Source: Pseudomonas fluorescens (lineage in GTDB: Bacteria > Pseudomonadota > Gammaproteobacteria > Pseudomonadales > Pseudomonadaceae). Taken from it: a stretch of DNA of 64,000 bases. The notes under the pieces were generated by a model. It made no database searches, was not told where the DNA came from, and saw only the letters and a program-made list of their open reading frames with translations. A program made the position numbers and the translations under genes. This document shows, piece by piece, positions 1-8,197 of the stretch (its first letter is position 1; each line of letters opens with the position of its first letter). The stretch covers positions 558,001 to 622,000 of the forward strand of contig NZ_MOBX01000003.1 of NCBI RefSeq assembly GCF_003732425.1. Direction: 5' to 3'.

Positions 1-105
1 CACCTTCGGGTGTGCCGGGTCCTAGTTACCGGTCTACCAACCCGCGTATGGCCGCCACCTTCGTTTGGTAGCGAATGTGAAGGCTCCTTTTTATTAACTA
101 GGAGT
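1..105 (+). promoter_or_regulatory. Folded 5' leader of the DUF6124 gene, possible RNA element
   Basis: The 105 bases before the DUF6124 start contain successive inverted repeats. CACC-UUCG-GGUG (about 1-12) is an ultrastable tetraloop hairpin. CGGGT pairs with ACCCG further on (about 14-44), and CCTTC near 59 can pair with GAAGG near 80. Finally CTCCT at 84-88 is complementary to AGGAG at 100-104, which is the Shine-Dalgarno of the gene, so that hairpin would hide the ribosome site. I infer a cis-acting translational control element or a structured leader. The pairing is read by eye, and no known Rfam family is assigned. Confidence 0.4.
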
Positions 106-111
106 TTCACC

Positions 112-474
112 ATGATCAAACCAACACCCAACCCACCCGAAACCGACCCCACATCCCCCTACGAATCCCCCGACTCCAAGCGATTCCACGAAGCCGCCGA
201 ACGCGCCCTCGACCACTACCTCAAACCCGCCAGCCAAATCATGGCCAGCACCCAACAACCCGAACGCATGTACCTCGCCAACCCGAAGTACAACAGCGAA
301 TCCCTGCTCGCCAACGCCAGCGAAACCCTCGGCTCCGCCAGCGAAATGCTCCTGAACTTCGCCGCTATGCTCGACACCCCGCACCGCAAAACCGCACTGG
401 GCATCGCCCAAGTCGTGATGCTCGGCGAAATCGCCGTCAACCAAGCGCTGGATAACGTCGAAATCGCCAGCTAA
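112..474 (+). CDS. DUF6124 (DUF3077-like) family small protein
   Basis: The product is 120 residues. The N-terminus is proline-rich and disordered (MIKPTPNPPETDP), followed by a helical part containing LYLKPA-type and SETLGSASEMLLNFA segments, and it ends NQALDNVEIAS. This pattern matches the small DUF6124/DUF3077 proteins that occur in several copies per Pseudomonas genome and have no known function. There is no signal peptide or membrane segment. The start at 112 is preceded by AGGAG at 100-104, which makes the in-frame upstream codons unlikely. It sits alone just before the T6SS effector module, on the same strand with a gap of about 135 bases. Confidence 0.75.
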   Translation: MIKPTPNPPETDPTSPYESPDSKRFHEAAERALDHYLKPASQIMASTQQPERMYLANPKYNSESLLANASETLGSASEMLLNFAAMLDTPHRKTALGIAQVVMLGEIAVNQALDNVEIAS

Positions 475-610
475 CCCCCACCCCGACGAGGGGAAACCCT
501 CGTCGAACCCCGCGGTCACGCCCTGGCTGGCACACGGCCACGGCTTGCGCCCCCCAGCCTCGGCTGTCAACCTTCGGGCCGTTCTCAAGGATCAGAACCA
601 GGAATCACGG

Positions 611-2152
611 ATGAGTGGCTACGTACCCAACCCCCCGAAAAATTACCGTTACGAAGAAGCCAAACCCGTCGATATTCACGCCCAGCGTTGGGCGGAATAT
701 GAGAAACACGGGAAAGAACCTGCGCGCGAACCTGAGAAAATCGGAATTGCGCTGAGGATTGGGGTTTTCTTTGATGGCACTGGGAATAATGCGAACAACA
801 CGGCGGCGGGATTGCTGTGTGGGGCGCAGCATGCTATTGCGCCGGAAGATATTCCTGCTAGCTGTCAGCCTTATATGGGGGATCCTGACAGCAGTTATGG
901 CGCTGGCGCGACCAATGTAAAGAAGCTTGCCGACCTGTATTACGAATCTCCGATTGCTGAAGGAGAGGGACCGATAAAGCAGGTATCCCGCCCTTTGTAC
1001 ATTGAAGGCATTGGTACTCAATCCAATGAAGAAGACAGTTTGGTCGGTCAAGGCATGGGGCGTGGAGAGACAGGAGTCGCAGGGCGTGTTCAGACTTCGT
1101 TTACCTTCATCAAACAAGTCCTTGAGGATGCCCTTCAAGAGAATCCCGGCAGTGAAATTACATCTATCACCTTTGATACTTTCGGATTCAGTCGAGGCGC
1201 AGCGGCAGCTCGCCATTTCTCAAATGAAATCGTAAGAGGCAAGCAGGGGCCGCTAAGGGATCTATTGGCCACTTACGCCAATAATTTCGCCCGTACCTTT
1301 GTCGACCAGTACGGTGGCAGTATCCGAATGGGCTTCATTGGGCTGTTCGATACGGTGCCGTCAATTGCTGGCTTCACCAATCTTGGCAGGGTGAAAAGCC
1401 CCGTAGCACCGGGCGTAAAACTGTACCTTGATCCGCGCTTTTTCAAGGACGTCGTCCACTTGGTTGCGCGCGACGAATGTCGGGCCAACTTCGCCCTCAG
1501 TAATGTCAAACCCGACTATCCAGAATACTCATTTCCAGGTGTCCACTCGGATATCGGGGGCAGCTACCTCGATGAAGTCGAAGAGTGTGTTTTGGTCAGT
1601 CCCATGCAAACGCTTGATGTTTGGAGCAACACTGACGTGAAAACAACCTCGATCTATCAGGATGCCGCTCGGGTAAAAAGTCAGTGGGTAGCCGGAGGGT
1701 GGCCTGCTCACCTGTTGGAAATCGTAACGCCCACTGCGCTTGCTTTGCCGGCCGATCCGCAAGATCGTTTCGGGCCTAAGCAAAAACGCGTATACGCTGG
1801 GCTACAACTCAAACGCCCGGTTAGTGGCAAACTCTCAACGGTTTACTTGAGAGTGATGTATCAGTTGGCCAAAGAAAAAGGTGTGCCGTTCACCGACATA
1901 CCAGGACGAGCCGAGTATGCCGTTCCCCAAGAACTGCAATCGCTCTGTGACAGATTCATCGCCGGCGACTACAGCACCACCGCAGAAGAAGAGCAATTGC
2001 TGAAACTGAAATACATCCACACCTCTGCCAACTGGAATCATCCGCAAGGGAGACGTGACGGCAGCGGTTTGAGAGCCGTTTACATCAATGCACCCACGGA
2101 CGATGGCATTCGCGTGCAGCATCCTCACGTAGCTGATTGGAAGCTTTGGTAA
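611..2152 (+). CDS. Type VI secretion Tle1-like phospholipase effector (DUF2235)
   Basis: This 513-residue protein carries the DUF2235 alpha/beta-hydrolase signature. FFDGTGNN lies near residue 52, the nucleophile elbow GFSRGA near 194, GLFDTVPS near 245, HLVARDE near 284 and FPGVHSDIGGSY near 308. The Ser of GFSRG, the Asp of FDT and the His of VHSD are the expected catalytic triad. Tle1-family members are antibacterial phospholipases delivered by type VI secretion into the periplasm of target cells. The start at ATG 611 has AGGAAT upstream. The next gene starts inside its stop codon (TAATG), which fits an effector-immunity pair. No vgrG or PAAR gene is adjacent in this window, so loading through a distant VgrG is inferred. 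Confidence 0.85.
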   Translation: MSGYVPNPPKNYRYEEAKPVDIHAQRWAEYEKHGKEPAREPEKIGIALRIGVFFDGTGNNANNTAAGLLCGAQHAIAPEDIPASCQPYMGDPDSSYGAGATNVKKLADLYYESPIAEGEGPIKQVSRPLYIEGIGTQSNEEDSLVGQGMGRGETGVAGRVQTSFTFIKQVLEDALQENPGSEITSITFDTFGFSRGAAAARHFSNEIVRGKQGPLRDLLATYANNFARTFVDQYGGSIRMGFIGLFDTVPSIAGFTNLGRVKSPVAPGVKLYLDPRFFKDVVHLVARDECRANFALSNVKPDYPEYSFPGVHSDIGGSYLDEVEECVLVSPMQTLDVWSNTDVKTTSIYQDAARVKSQWVAGGWPAHLLEIVTPTALALPADPQDRFGPKQKRVYAGLQLKRPVSGKLSTVYLRVMYQLAKEKGVPFTDIPGRAEYAVPQELQSLCDRFIAGDYSTTAEEEQLLKLKYIHTSANWNHPQGRRDGSGLRAVYINAPTDDGIRVQHPHVADWKLW

Positions 2153-2808
2153 TGAGAATACTCGTAGCTCTATTGAGCGTTTTGGCCTTCACAGGCTGTC
2201 ACGCAACAAGCTCCAACTCAGGTGAAAATGATCCCAAATACCCGTGGTGGGAGCTGGCGTTCATCAAACCCAATTTCATGAACGTGTGGGTTGAAGACAG
2301 CTCCGTGGAAGACATTGACGGTAAGACCTTTATGCGAGCCGGGGGAGGGAACGCCAGCGGTGCAGAGCCGAATGATGACAAAGAATCTGCGCGTGGTTGG
2401 ATTGGTGTTGGAGGTACAGGCAAACCGGTTATTGGGGCTGGGCTACCCAAGCGCATCTTCGTCCGCTGGCAATCGATACCAGAGCAAAAAACTTACCGGG
2501 CATGGGTAGATATCCCTGAAGAAGCCAGGCAAGTGATGGTGACGTCTACCCATCAGCGCTGCCCGGAAACTCCCGAGAAAACAGCACGCTTCATGGCCTC
2601 CGTCTATTTGGGACTCGCCCCTGGTGGTGTGGTGCAAGTGTGGGTCAGAGATTTGTGTCGTCGACCAATTAAAGTAGCCCGCGCTCAGGCTGAGCTGGAG
2701 CCGCTGGGGCCCGAGTTGGGCAAGAACGGTGGTCAGTATGCTTATCCCATAAGTGAAAAGGCCAAGCGGTATATCGAGAAATACGGCATTCCCTACGAAA
2801 GTTGGTGA
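2152..2808 (+). CDS. DUF2931 family lipoprotein, probable immunity protein for the Tle1-like effector
   Basis: The product is 218 residues with a lipoprotein signal: a short hydrophobic stretch ending LAFTGC, so Cys20 or so would be lipidated and the protein anchored in the periplasm. The body has the WWELAFIKPNFM region typical of DUF2931 proteins and ends in IEKYGIPYESW. DUF2931 lipoproteins are commonly encoded directly after Tle phospholipase genes. A periplasmic lipoprotein is where an immunity protein against a periplasm-acting lipase must be. ATG 2152 overlaps the effector stop by one base, so the two are translationally coupled. Immunity is inferred from context. The C-terminal motif is duplicated as a remnant at 3278-3331. 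Confidence 0.75.
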   Translation: MRILVALLSVLAFTGCHATSSNSGENDPKYPWWELAFIKPNFMNVWVEDSSVEDIDGKTFMRAGGGNASGAEPNDDKESARGWIGVGGTGKPVIGAGLPKRIFVRWQSIPEQKTYRAWVDIPEEARQVMVTSTHQRCPETPEKTARFMASVYLGLAPGGVVQVWVRDLCRRPIKVARAQAELEPLGPELGKNGGQYAYPISEKAKRYIEKYGIPYESW

Positions 2809-2865
2809 GTAGCTTGATTTTGACCTTCATGGTCACACTGAGGGAGGCACTTCACGAGGCCGCTC

Positions 2866-3204
2866 TTGTACGCTATCGGTGTGTCGGATAACGATTGGCT
2901 GGCGCTAGTCAGATTACGGAAAGCTATTTTGAAAATTGAAAGCGCTACACGATTTGATGATTTCGAACACGACGAGGGCTATGAATACTGTGGTTTCAAC
3001 TATGTGATTCGGAATGAAGTGGATGAGTTTCTCGTTAGGACTTACGATGACAGCCCCGGTAAGGCTGCAGTGGTTTATCCGAGTTTTATGTATAAAAACT
3101 GCAAGCTAAAAATGCTGGTTGATTTTTTACAGTGCGAACTGGGTGTGAGTTCGATTTTGCTTTATAAGGGGGAAGTTGGGGGGCTACGAAGAGATAGAGT
3201 TTAA
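2866..3204 (+). CDS. Small unknown protein in the effector/immunity locus, probable TTG start
   Basis: This 112-residue protein (MYAIGVSDNDW...) is not recognised. It is acidic with aromatic-rich strands (EGYEYCGFNYVI, DEFLVRTYDD), is clearly lower in G+C than the genome, and has no signal peptide or membrane segment. ACGAGG six bases before TTG 2866 supports that start; no ATG is available nearby. Its position after the effector and DUF2931 genes suggests another immunity or accessory protein. The reading frame ends abruptly at 3204 just after a run of six G (3178-3183). Losing one G would extend it to 3226 with a plausible lysine-rich tail, so the end may be frameshifted. Confidence 0.5.
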   Translation: MYAIGVSDNDWLALVRLRKAILKIESATRFDDFEHDEGYEYCGFNYVIRNEVDEFLVRTYDDSPGKAAVVYPSFMYKNCKLKMLVDFLQCELGVSSILLYKGEVGGLRRDRV

Positions 3205-3277
3205 AGAGTTGAAGTTTAAAAAATAATTTTTCTGTTTATTAAAGATAGAGTCAAGGATGTTGTGCGTGCCCTGTTGG

Positions 3278-3331
3278 CGAAAGTCCAAGCGGCATATCGA
3301 CAGGTTTGAATTTCCGTACAAGGGTTGGTAG
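3278..3331 (+). pseudogene. C-terminal remnant of a second DUF2931 gene
   Basis: Read in the frame of 3284, the sequence gives RKSKRHIDRFEFPYKGW and a stop. The intact DUF2931 protein upstream ends EKAKRYIEKYGIPYESW and a stop. The two tails align without gaps over about 17 codons (K-R-x-I-x-x-x-x-x-P-Y-x-x-W), and the DNA is also alike (CCAAGCGG.ATATCGA). No start or body of the gene is left upstream, so only the 3' end of a duplicated immunity gene survives. Confidence 0.6.
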
Positions 3332-3425
3332 AACGTCATCAAGCAAAGGTAAATGGGTAGGCCAAGTTTAATGCTGGTCTGTCCACGACTCACCTCTCAT
3401 GTCATTCATTAGTTTGGGTAAATGA

Positions 3426-4418
3426 TTAACGGCGAGATGCTCGCTCAGCCTGTTTCAAACCCGCAGTGACTTTCTTTTCCCAATCACGGGGTAGATCGAT
3501 GTTAAGTACTAGACTGTAAGTTCCGGAAGTGGGCCTGGGCGCCACCATTTCTGTTAGAAACCCAGGAATCTTGGCAGTTTGCTCAATTACATCCCCTGCG
3601 ACGCCAATGAATAGGTCACGGACTTCCGAAAAATCGTCATCCACTCTCGTGAAACGAACTGATTCTTCCCACAGTAATGTATTGGAACAAGCTTCTCCAT
3701 AGAGTCTACAAACACTGACGATGTCCATATCGCTCCCTGCTTCGCCTGGCTTGCCCCACGCTCGGGCTAATTCTGAATTGGTGAGATTGCTGAATGCTGC
3801 AACGATTAGAAGTATCTCCTGTGACTTGTCACTCAGCCATGGAAACGTATCTTCTCTCTCGATGCGCTGAATAGGTTTTGAATATAATCCACGCTTCAGC
3901 GCATCCCAGCGTTGTATTGTTGGAGCCATTTCAAACCTTAGCACCTCAGCAGTGAGTAAGTACTCCCAATACGCATCCTTCTCGATGATCAGTCGCTCAG
4001 CGAGATAGCTTAACCTTCCAAATTCTTCTAAGTGTCTTTTCTCATATCTATGTCTTGCCTCTGCAGCGGTTTTGCCAACTTGTTCAGAAATTCGCTTTTC
4101 ATGTTCACGTTGCCACTCGAACAAGAGGCCGGGTGGGTATTTGTTAGCATCATCATCTATTTTCTTGTGGCAATTTCCACACAGCCAGATCGCGTTAGTA
4201 ATCGCACCGCGATCAGAAGAAGCCATTTTCTCATCATATCTAGCGGAGCCAGGGTGGGCCCCATATATATGCGCGGCTTCTCCCACATTTACTGAACCAC
4301 TGGGCTCACCCGCTGGACCACTTGTAACGGCTCCGCACTCAGGATTTGCGCATCGATTAGCTGCTCTTTTTGCCAGTGTGGCAATGACTGATTGTTTAAA
4401 GCGATCCTCTTTGCTCAT
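3426..4418 (-). CDS. HNH endonuclease domain protein, unknown C-terminal domain
   Basis: The product is 330 residues. Residues 20-95 form a zinc-stabilised HNH nuclease: a first Cys pair in CANPECG, then EAAHIYGAHPGSARYD, and a second pair in WLCGNCHKKID. These match the AHI-N-H pattern of HNH enzymes. After a charged helical linker (about 105-160) comes a domain I do not recognise (about 160-330). Such HNH fusions often act as stand-alone nucleases in defence islands. The DNA has lower G+C than the flanking housekeeping genes, and it lies next to the T6SS effector patch, which suggests horizontal acquisition. AGGAGG lies six bases upstream of the ATG. No methyltransferase or ATPase partner is adjacent. 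Confidence 0.75.
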   Translation of the reverse strand: MSKEDRFKQSVIATLAKRAANRCANPECGAVTSGPAGEPSGSVNVGEAAHIYGAHPGSARYDEKMASSDRGAITNAIWLCGNCHKKIDDDANKYPPGLLFEWQREHEKRISEQVGKTAAEARHRYEKRHLEEFGRLSYLAERLIIEKDAYWEYLLTAEVLRFEMAPTIQRWDALKRGLYSKPIQRIEREDTFPWLSDKSQEILLIVAAFSNLTNSELARAWGKPGEAGSDMDIVSVCRLYGEACSNTLLWEESVRFTRVDDDFSEVRDLFIGVAGDVIEQTAKIPGFLTEMVAPRPTSGTYSLVLNIDLPRDWEKKVTAGLKQAERASRR

Positions 4419-4545
4419 TGCTTCCTCCTAAACTTAATGATTGGTCCCTAATGCCCTTCGAGGTCCGCTGCTGGTCGAAAACAGTCCCAGCCGTCAATCC
4501 ATACCTGACCAAGTAACGCCAGTTCAACGAAGTCTATCTGTGGTG

Positions 4546-5652
4546 TCATCCAGCAACGATGTCGAATACGGTACTACCTGATACCTCCCCATTAACCATA
4601 ACCCTCACCCCATGCTGCCCCACAAAATGCTTCCGCGTCGTAAAGTCCCTAATCACCTGCCGCCTCCCCACACACACTCTCTCAAACCCCGCCAAAACCA
4701 CCGTCTTCAACTTAAAAACCTTCCCCGAAACCCCGCCATTCGCCTTCACATAGTCAATCGCATAATCAATCACCAACCGCTGCTCATGCGCCACCGTCGA
4801 CTTCACCACAAACGACAACGTAATCGCTTCCCCCAGCCTAACCACCGCCGGTTCAACCCGCACATCCAACAACTCAACCTCAGCCTTCGCCCCCGCGCCA
4901 ATCACCGTCAGCGCCCGCAAATCCCCCTGTTTAATCAAACTACGCAACGCATGCTTGGCAACCCACGCCGTGTGCTTGTTCTCCAACGACCAACCTTCAA
5001 TCGTGTCCAGCACCCACCCCGGATGCACCTTCGTCACATCATTCAAATGATTCGCCACGGACTTGCGCACGTACAAACTCTCATCCGCCTTCAACCGATC
5101 CAGTATCCCCGCTGCCAACTGCGGATCCGCCTGCACCGCGTCCAGCCGAAACGACCAGGGCAGGCGAGGGCGGCTGCCTTCGCTGGCGAGGCGTCGAACG
5201 TGGTGGTTTTCGTCGCGGGTCCAGTCGTGCATCAGCTCTAACGATCGTTCCAGGTCGCTGCGCAAAAAGTGGCGGATGGCGAATTCGGAGGAGCCGAAGG
5301 TGGTGAAGTACTTCAGGGCGTCCATGGAGGTGTCGAAGGCGTGGCCGCCGTAGCTCGCGACGTAGTGCGGCAAACACATGCTGACGAATCCGCTGTTCAG
5401 CCGTGGTGCGAGTTCGAAAAGCACTTCGAGGGAATCTTCGTAGTCCAGTGGCAACACGGCGTGCAGGCTTTCGCTGACACGCGCCATGCGTTGCATCACT
5501 GATAATTCGGCGAGTCCGTCCTGGGCGTGTTTGAGAAACGCCTTGGCCTTGAACGCCGGGTACACGGCGCTCATTTCGCTGGCTATGTGCTGCAAGCGTT
5601 CGGCGTTGAAGATTTCCTTTAACGCCGGGGCGGCGGTGTCTGTGGTGCTCAT
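4546..5652 (-). CDS. AlkD-like HEAT-repeat DNA alkylation repair protein
   Basis: This 368-residue protein has helical repeats through its first two thirds (MQRMARVSESLHAVLP, YFTTFGSSEFAIRHFL, DENHHVRRLASEGSRPRLPW, SLYVRKSVANHLNDVTK). They match the ALK/HEAT repeats of DNA alkylation repair proteins. The last ~100 residues are beta-rich. Family members excise or bind alkylated bases, using the positively charged concave face of the repeats. The start at 5652 is two bases after the stop of the GST gene upstream, so the two are probably co-transcribed, a plausible pairing for handling electrophile damage. A longer reading frame upstream of 5652 only reads the GST gene out of frame. Confidence 0.8.
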   Translation of the reverse strand: MSTTDTAAPALKEIFNAERLQHIASEMSAVYPAFKAKAFLKHAQDGLAELSVMQRMARVSESLHAVLPLDYEDSLEVLFELAPRLNSGFVSMCLPHYVASYGGHAFDTSMDALKYFTTFGSSEFAIRHFLRSDLERSLELMHDWTRDENHHVRRLASEGSRPRLPWSFRLDAVQADPQLAAGILDRLKADESLYVRKSVANHLNDVTKVHPGWVLDTIEGWSLENKHTAWVAKHALRSLIKQGDLRALTVIGAGAKAEVELLDVRVEPAVVRLGEAITLSFVVKSTVAHEQRLVIDYAIDYVKANGGVSGKVFKLKTVVLAGFERVCVGRRQVIRDFTTRKHFVGQHGVRVMVNGEVSGSTVFDIVAG

Positions 5653-5654
5653 GG

Positions 5655-6260
5655 TCAGGTCATCGGGGTGCTGACGAACGCTTCGAGGGTTTCGGCGTAG
5701 GCGGTGTATTGGGCGATGTGCGGGTAGCGGCGGGTGTCGATCTGGTCGGGGACGACGAGGCCGGTGAAGCTCCAGGCGACGGCGAGGCTGATGCCGGCCT
5801 GGGTGAGGGTGCCGTCGGTGGGCAGGCCGGTTTTTTCCAGTTCTTGCTCGAGGGCGGTGAAGGCGGCGGCGAGTTGGCCTTCGACGCGTTCGACCCACGG
5901 CTGGTATTGAATGTCGGCCGGGCGCAGGTTGCGTTCATAGTAGAGTTGCACGGCTTTTTCGCAGGCGGCGAGGCTGAGGCCGATCAGGCGCAGGGCGTGG
6001 GCGCGTTGTTTCAGGTCGGTCGGCAGCAGGCTTTTGCCGGCACTGGCTTCGAGGTAATCGAGGATGAGGGTCGAGTCCATCAGGACTACGCCGTCGTCGA
6101 GGATCAGTGTGGGGGCTTTGACCACCGGGTTGATCTGCTGGAATTGCTCGAAGTGGCGGAACACCGAGACTGACTCGTGTTCGAGGTCGATCCCTAGGCG
6201 TTTGGCGGAGATCGCCACGCGGCGCACGTAAGGGGAGTCCAGCATGCCGATCAGTTTCAT
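5655..6260 (-). CDS. Glutathione S-transferase
   Basis: This 201-residue cytosolic GST has an N-terminal thioredoxin-like fold with LDSPYVRRVAISAK (glutathione-site Ser in SPYVRR), the cis-proline VKAPTLIL and the DSTLILDYLE glutathione contact, followed by an all-helical C-terminal half. It conjugates or reduces electrophiles with glutathione. ATG 6260 is chosen over an upstream in-frame ATG because GAAGGAAC lies at the right distance, and family proteins begin at MKLIGMLDSPYVRR. The AlkD-like gene follows after two bases. Confidence 0.85.
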   Translation of the reverse strand: MKLIGMLDSPYVRRVAISAKRLGIDLEHESVSVFRHFEQFQQINPVVKAPTLILDDGVVLMDSTLILDYLEASAGKSLLPTDLKQRAHALRLIGLSLAACEKAVQLYYERNLRPADIQYQPWVERVEGQLAAAFTALEQELEKTGLPTDGTLTQAGISLAVAWSFTGLVVPDQIDTRRYPHIAQYTAYAETLEAFVSTPMT

Positions 6261-6321
6261 GACGCGTTCCTTCAAGTCGAACCGGTGGGAAGGCATAACC
6301 TAGCCGACGCTGAGGCAATTG

Positions 6322-7230
6322 TCAGTCGTCGAAGCCAGGTTGTTCGTGAATCTCATCAACATTCAGTTCCAGCCGATACGCCACCGCCACAAACAGCGCC
6401 TGACACAAACACAGCGTCGCACTTAGCGAGCGAAAGGCGAGGGCGCTGCCTTCGTTGACCAGCAATACGCTGTTAGCGAGTTTCGCCAGTGGCGAGAGGT
6501 GGCTGTCGGTGAGGATCAGGGTGTTGGCCTGTTGCTGGCGGGCGAAGCGCAGGCAGTGTTGAGTTTCCTTGGCGTAGGGCACGAAGCTGATGGCGATGAC
6601 CAGATCGTTCGCACGCACGCTGCGCATTTGCTCCCGATAGCTGCCGCCCAGGCCGGACACCAGATGAATTTTTTTCTGCGTGTGTTGCAAGTTGTAAACG
6701 AGGTAGTCGGCGACGGCGAAGGAGCGGCGCACGCCGACGACATAAATGTTGTCGGCGTTGACGATCAGGTCGACGGCTTTTTCGAACGCGGCGTCGTCGA
6801 GTTCACGGCCCAGGCGTTCGATGCCGGAGCGCGTGGCGTCGATGCATTCGCGGGCGAGGTCGCCGGCGCTGGCTTGCTGCGACTGGTCGGCGATCATGCT
6901 GCGGATGCGTTGCTGGTAGTTTTGCACCGGCGAGGCTTTGTGCGTGTAGGCGCTGCGGAACAGCGCCTGCATTTCGCTGAAGCCGCTGAAACCGAAGCGC
7001 TGCGAGAAGCGGACGATGGCGGATGGGTGGACTTCGCACTCGCGGGCGATGTCGCTGATGCGGTCGACCATGATCCGGTCGCTCTGCTGGCTGATGTAGC
7101 TGGCGATGCGTTTGAGCTGGCGCGGCAGGGCGTCGTATTCGTCGGTGATCAGTTGCAGCAGGCGCTCGGCATTGATCGGGGGGCTGGCGAGCGGTTGCTC
7201 TTCATTGGCCGGCAGATCGGGGCGGGGCAT
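6322..7230 (-). CDS. MurR/RpiR family transcriptional regulator
   Basis: The product is 302 residues. An N-terminal RpiR helix-turn-helix domain (about 25-100) contains ISDIARECEVHPSAIVRFSQRFGF. A SIS sugar-phosphate binding domain follows (about 135-270; VVGVRRSFAVADYL, AISFVPYAKETQ, LILTDSHLSPLA). Such proteins sense a phosphosugar or related ligand. GAAGGAAG lies before ATG 7230. The gene stands alone, separated from the GST gene by about 60 bases and bounded upstream by a REP doublet, so no target is indicated by context. Confidence 0.85.
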   Translation of the reverse strand: MPRPDLPANEEQPLASPPINAERLLQLITDEYDALPRQLKRIASYISQQSDRIMVDRISDIARECEVHPSAIVRFSQRFGFSGFSEMQALFRSAYTHKASPVQNYQQRIRSMIADQSQQASAGDLARECIDATRSGIERLGRELDDAAFEKAVDLIVNADNIYVVGVRRSFAVADYLVYNLQHTQKKIHLVSGLGGSYREQMRSVRANDLVIAISFVPYAKETQHCLRFARQQQANTLILTDSHLSPLAKLANSVLLVNEGSALAFRSLSATLCLCQALFVAVAYRLELNVDEIHEQPGFDD

Positions 7231-7258
7231 AAGTCTTCCTTCGGGCTGATCGATCACC

Positions 7259-7376
7259 TTGTGGGGAGGGAGCTTGTCGAATCGTCGCACCGTCCCGCTG
7301 GACTGCGTAGCAGTCCCCCGGATTTAAAAAACAGGGCTGCTTCGCGCCCCAGCGGGAGCAAGCTCCCTCGCCACAA
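7259..7376. repeat. REP doublet (REPIN), GGGAGCTTGCTCCC family
   Basis: The arms TTGTGGGGAGGGAGCTTG (7259-7276) and CAAGCTCCCTCGCCACAA (7359-7376) are inverted with one mismatch. Inside them GTCCCGCTGG faces CCAGCGGGAG. The whole can fold into one long hairpin. The same family recurs at 13102-13235 and, more diverged, at 60123-60247. Confidence 0.75.
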
Positions 7377-7757
7377 AGGTGCTGGGATGCGGCTGATATT
7401 AGGGGGGCTTTTGCGGTTCTGCTTTGCTGAAACGATGCAGTGCGTGGTAAAAAATTGCGTCAGAGCGCCGCGTGGTTAGCCGTTTGTCTTCTATATACAG
7501 CCGCTCGACTGAATTTCTTGCTATAAACGCACTCCGATGGCCGTGTGAGCGCTGTGTCAGAGCAGTTTCCCGGCGTTGTCGGACAAATTCCCTGTATTTA
7601 CAGTTGCTGAGGCCTCGATCGGGCCTTAGACTGCCGCCCCTCGTAAATTGAGTGCCGGGTGGCATTTGCAATAAACGATGCCTTTTCGCCGACCGCATGC
7701 GGTTCGCCGAAACGCTCCCTAATTCGCCTTAATGCACGTTTTTTTATAGAGATATCA
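7377..7757. other. Long leader/intergenic region before the TraR/DksA gene
   Basis: There is no convincing gene in these 381 bases. They include the palindrome CCGCATGCGG (about 7694-7703) inside a longer hairpin (TTTTCGCCGACC...GGTTCGCCGAAA), roughly 50 bases before the TraR/DksA start. This may be a leader structure. Promoter elements were not assigned. Confidence 0.4.
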
Positions 7758-8162
7758 ATGACAAAGGACAAGTTGCTGGCCATGCCGGCAGATGACTACA
7801 TGAATGCAGAGCAGCACGCTTTCTTCACTGAGCTGTTGCAGAACATGAAAGTCGAAACCCACGAGCGCATTGAGCAAAACCGTATCGCCATCGAAAGCCT
7901 GGACACCCCGGCTGACCCGGCGGACGCGGCTTCGGTTGAAGAAGAGCGCACTTGGCTGGTGAACGCGATCGATCGCGACCAGCGCATGCTGCCGCAACTG
8001 GAACAAGCCCTTGAGCGCATCAAGGAAGACAGCTTTGGCTGGTGCGACGACAGCGGCGAGGCCATTGGCCTGAAGCGCCTGCTGATCAGCCCGACCACCA
8101 AGTACTGCATCGAAGCTCAAGAGCGTCACGAGCAGATCGACAAGCACCAGCGTCAGGCCTGA
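7758..8162 (+). CDS. TraR/DksA family RNA polymerase-binding protein, two-cysteine type
   Basis: The product is 134 residues. The N-terminal coiled coil (about 20-95) carries an acidic tip region (DTPADPADAASVEEE, the DxxDxA-type element that enters the polymerase secondary channel). The C-terminal globular part reads FGWCDDSGEAIGLKRLL...YCIEA. Classical DksA has four zinc cysteines in two CxxC pairs. Here only one Cys of each pair remains, as in the zinc-independent paralogues of Pseudomonas. It is therefore likely a stress or zinc-limitation DksA substitute acting with ppGpp. ATG 7758 is chosen by family length. The gene is followed by a strong hairpin terminator. Confidence 0.85.
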   Translation: MTKDKLLAMPADDYMNAEQHAFFTELLQNMKVETHERIEQNRIAIESLDTPADPADAASVEEERTWLVNAIDRDQRMLPQLEQALERIKEDSFGWCDDSGEAIGLKRLLISPTTKYCIEAQERHEQIDKHQRQA

Positions 8163-8197
8163 TTCTGTGGGGTGACCCTTTCAACAGGGGCGCCTTG

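Noticed and set aside
545..610. Earlier start for the T6SS effector gene
   Set aside because: The upstream in-frame codons have no ribosome site, and the family begins near MSGYVPNPPK.
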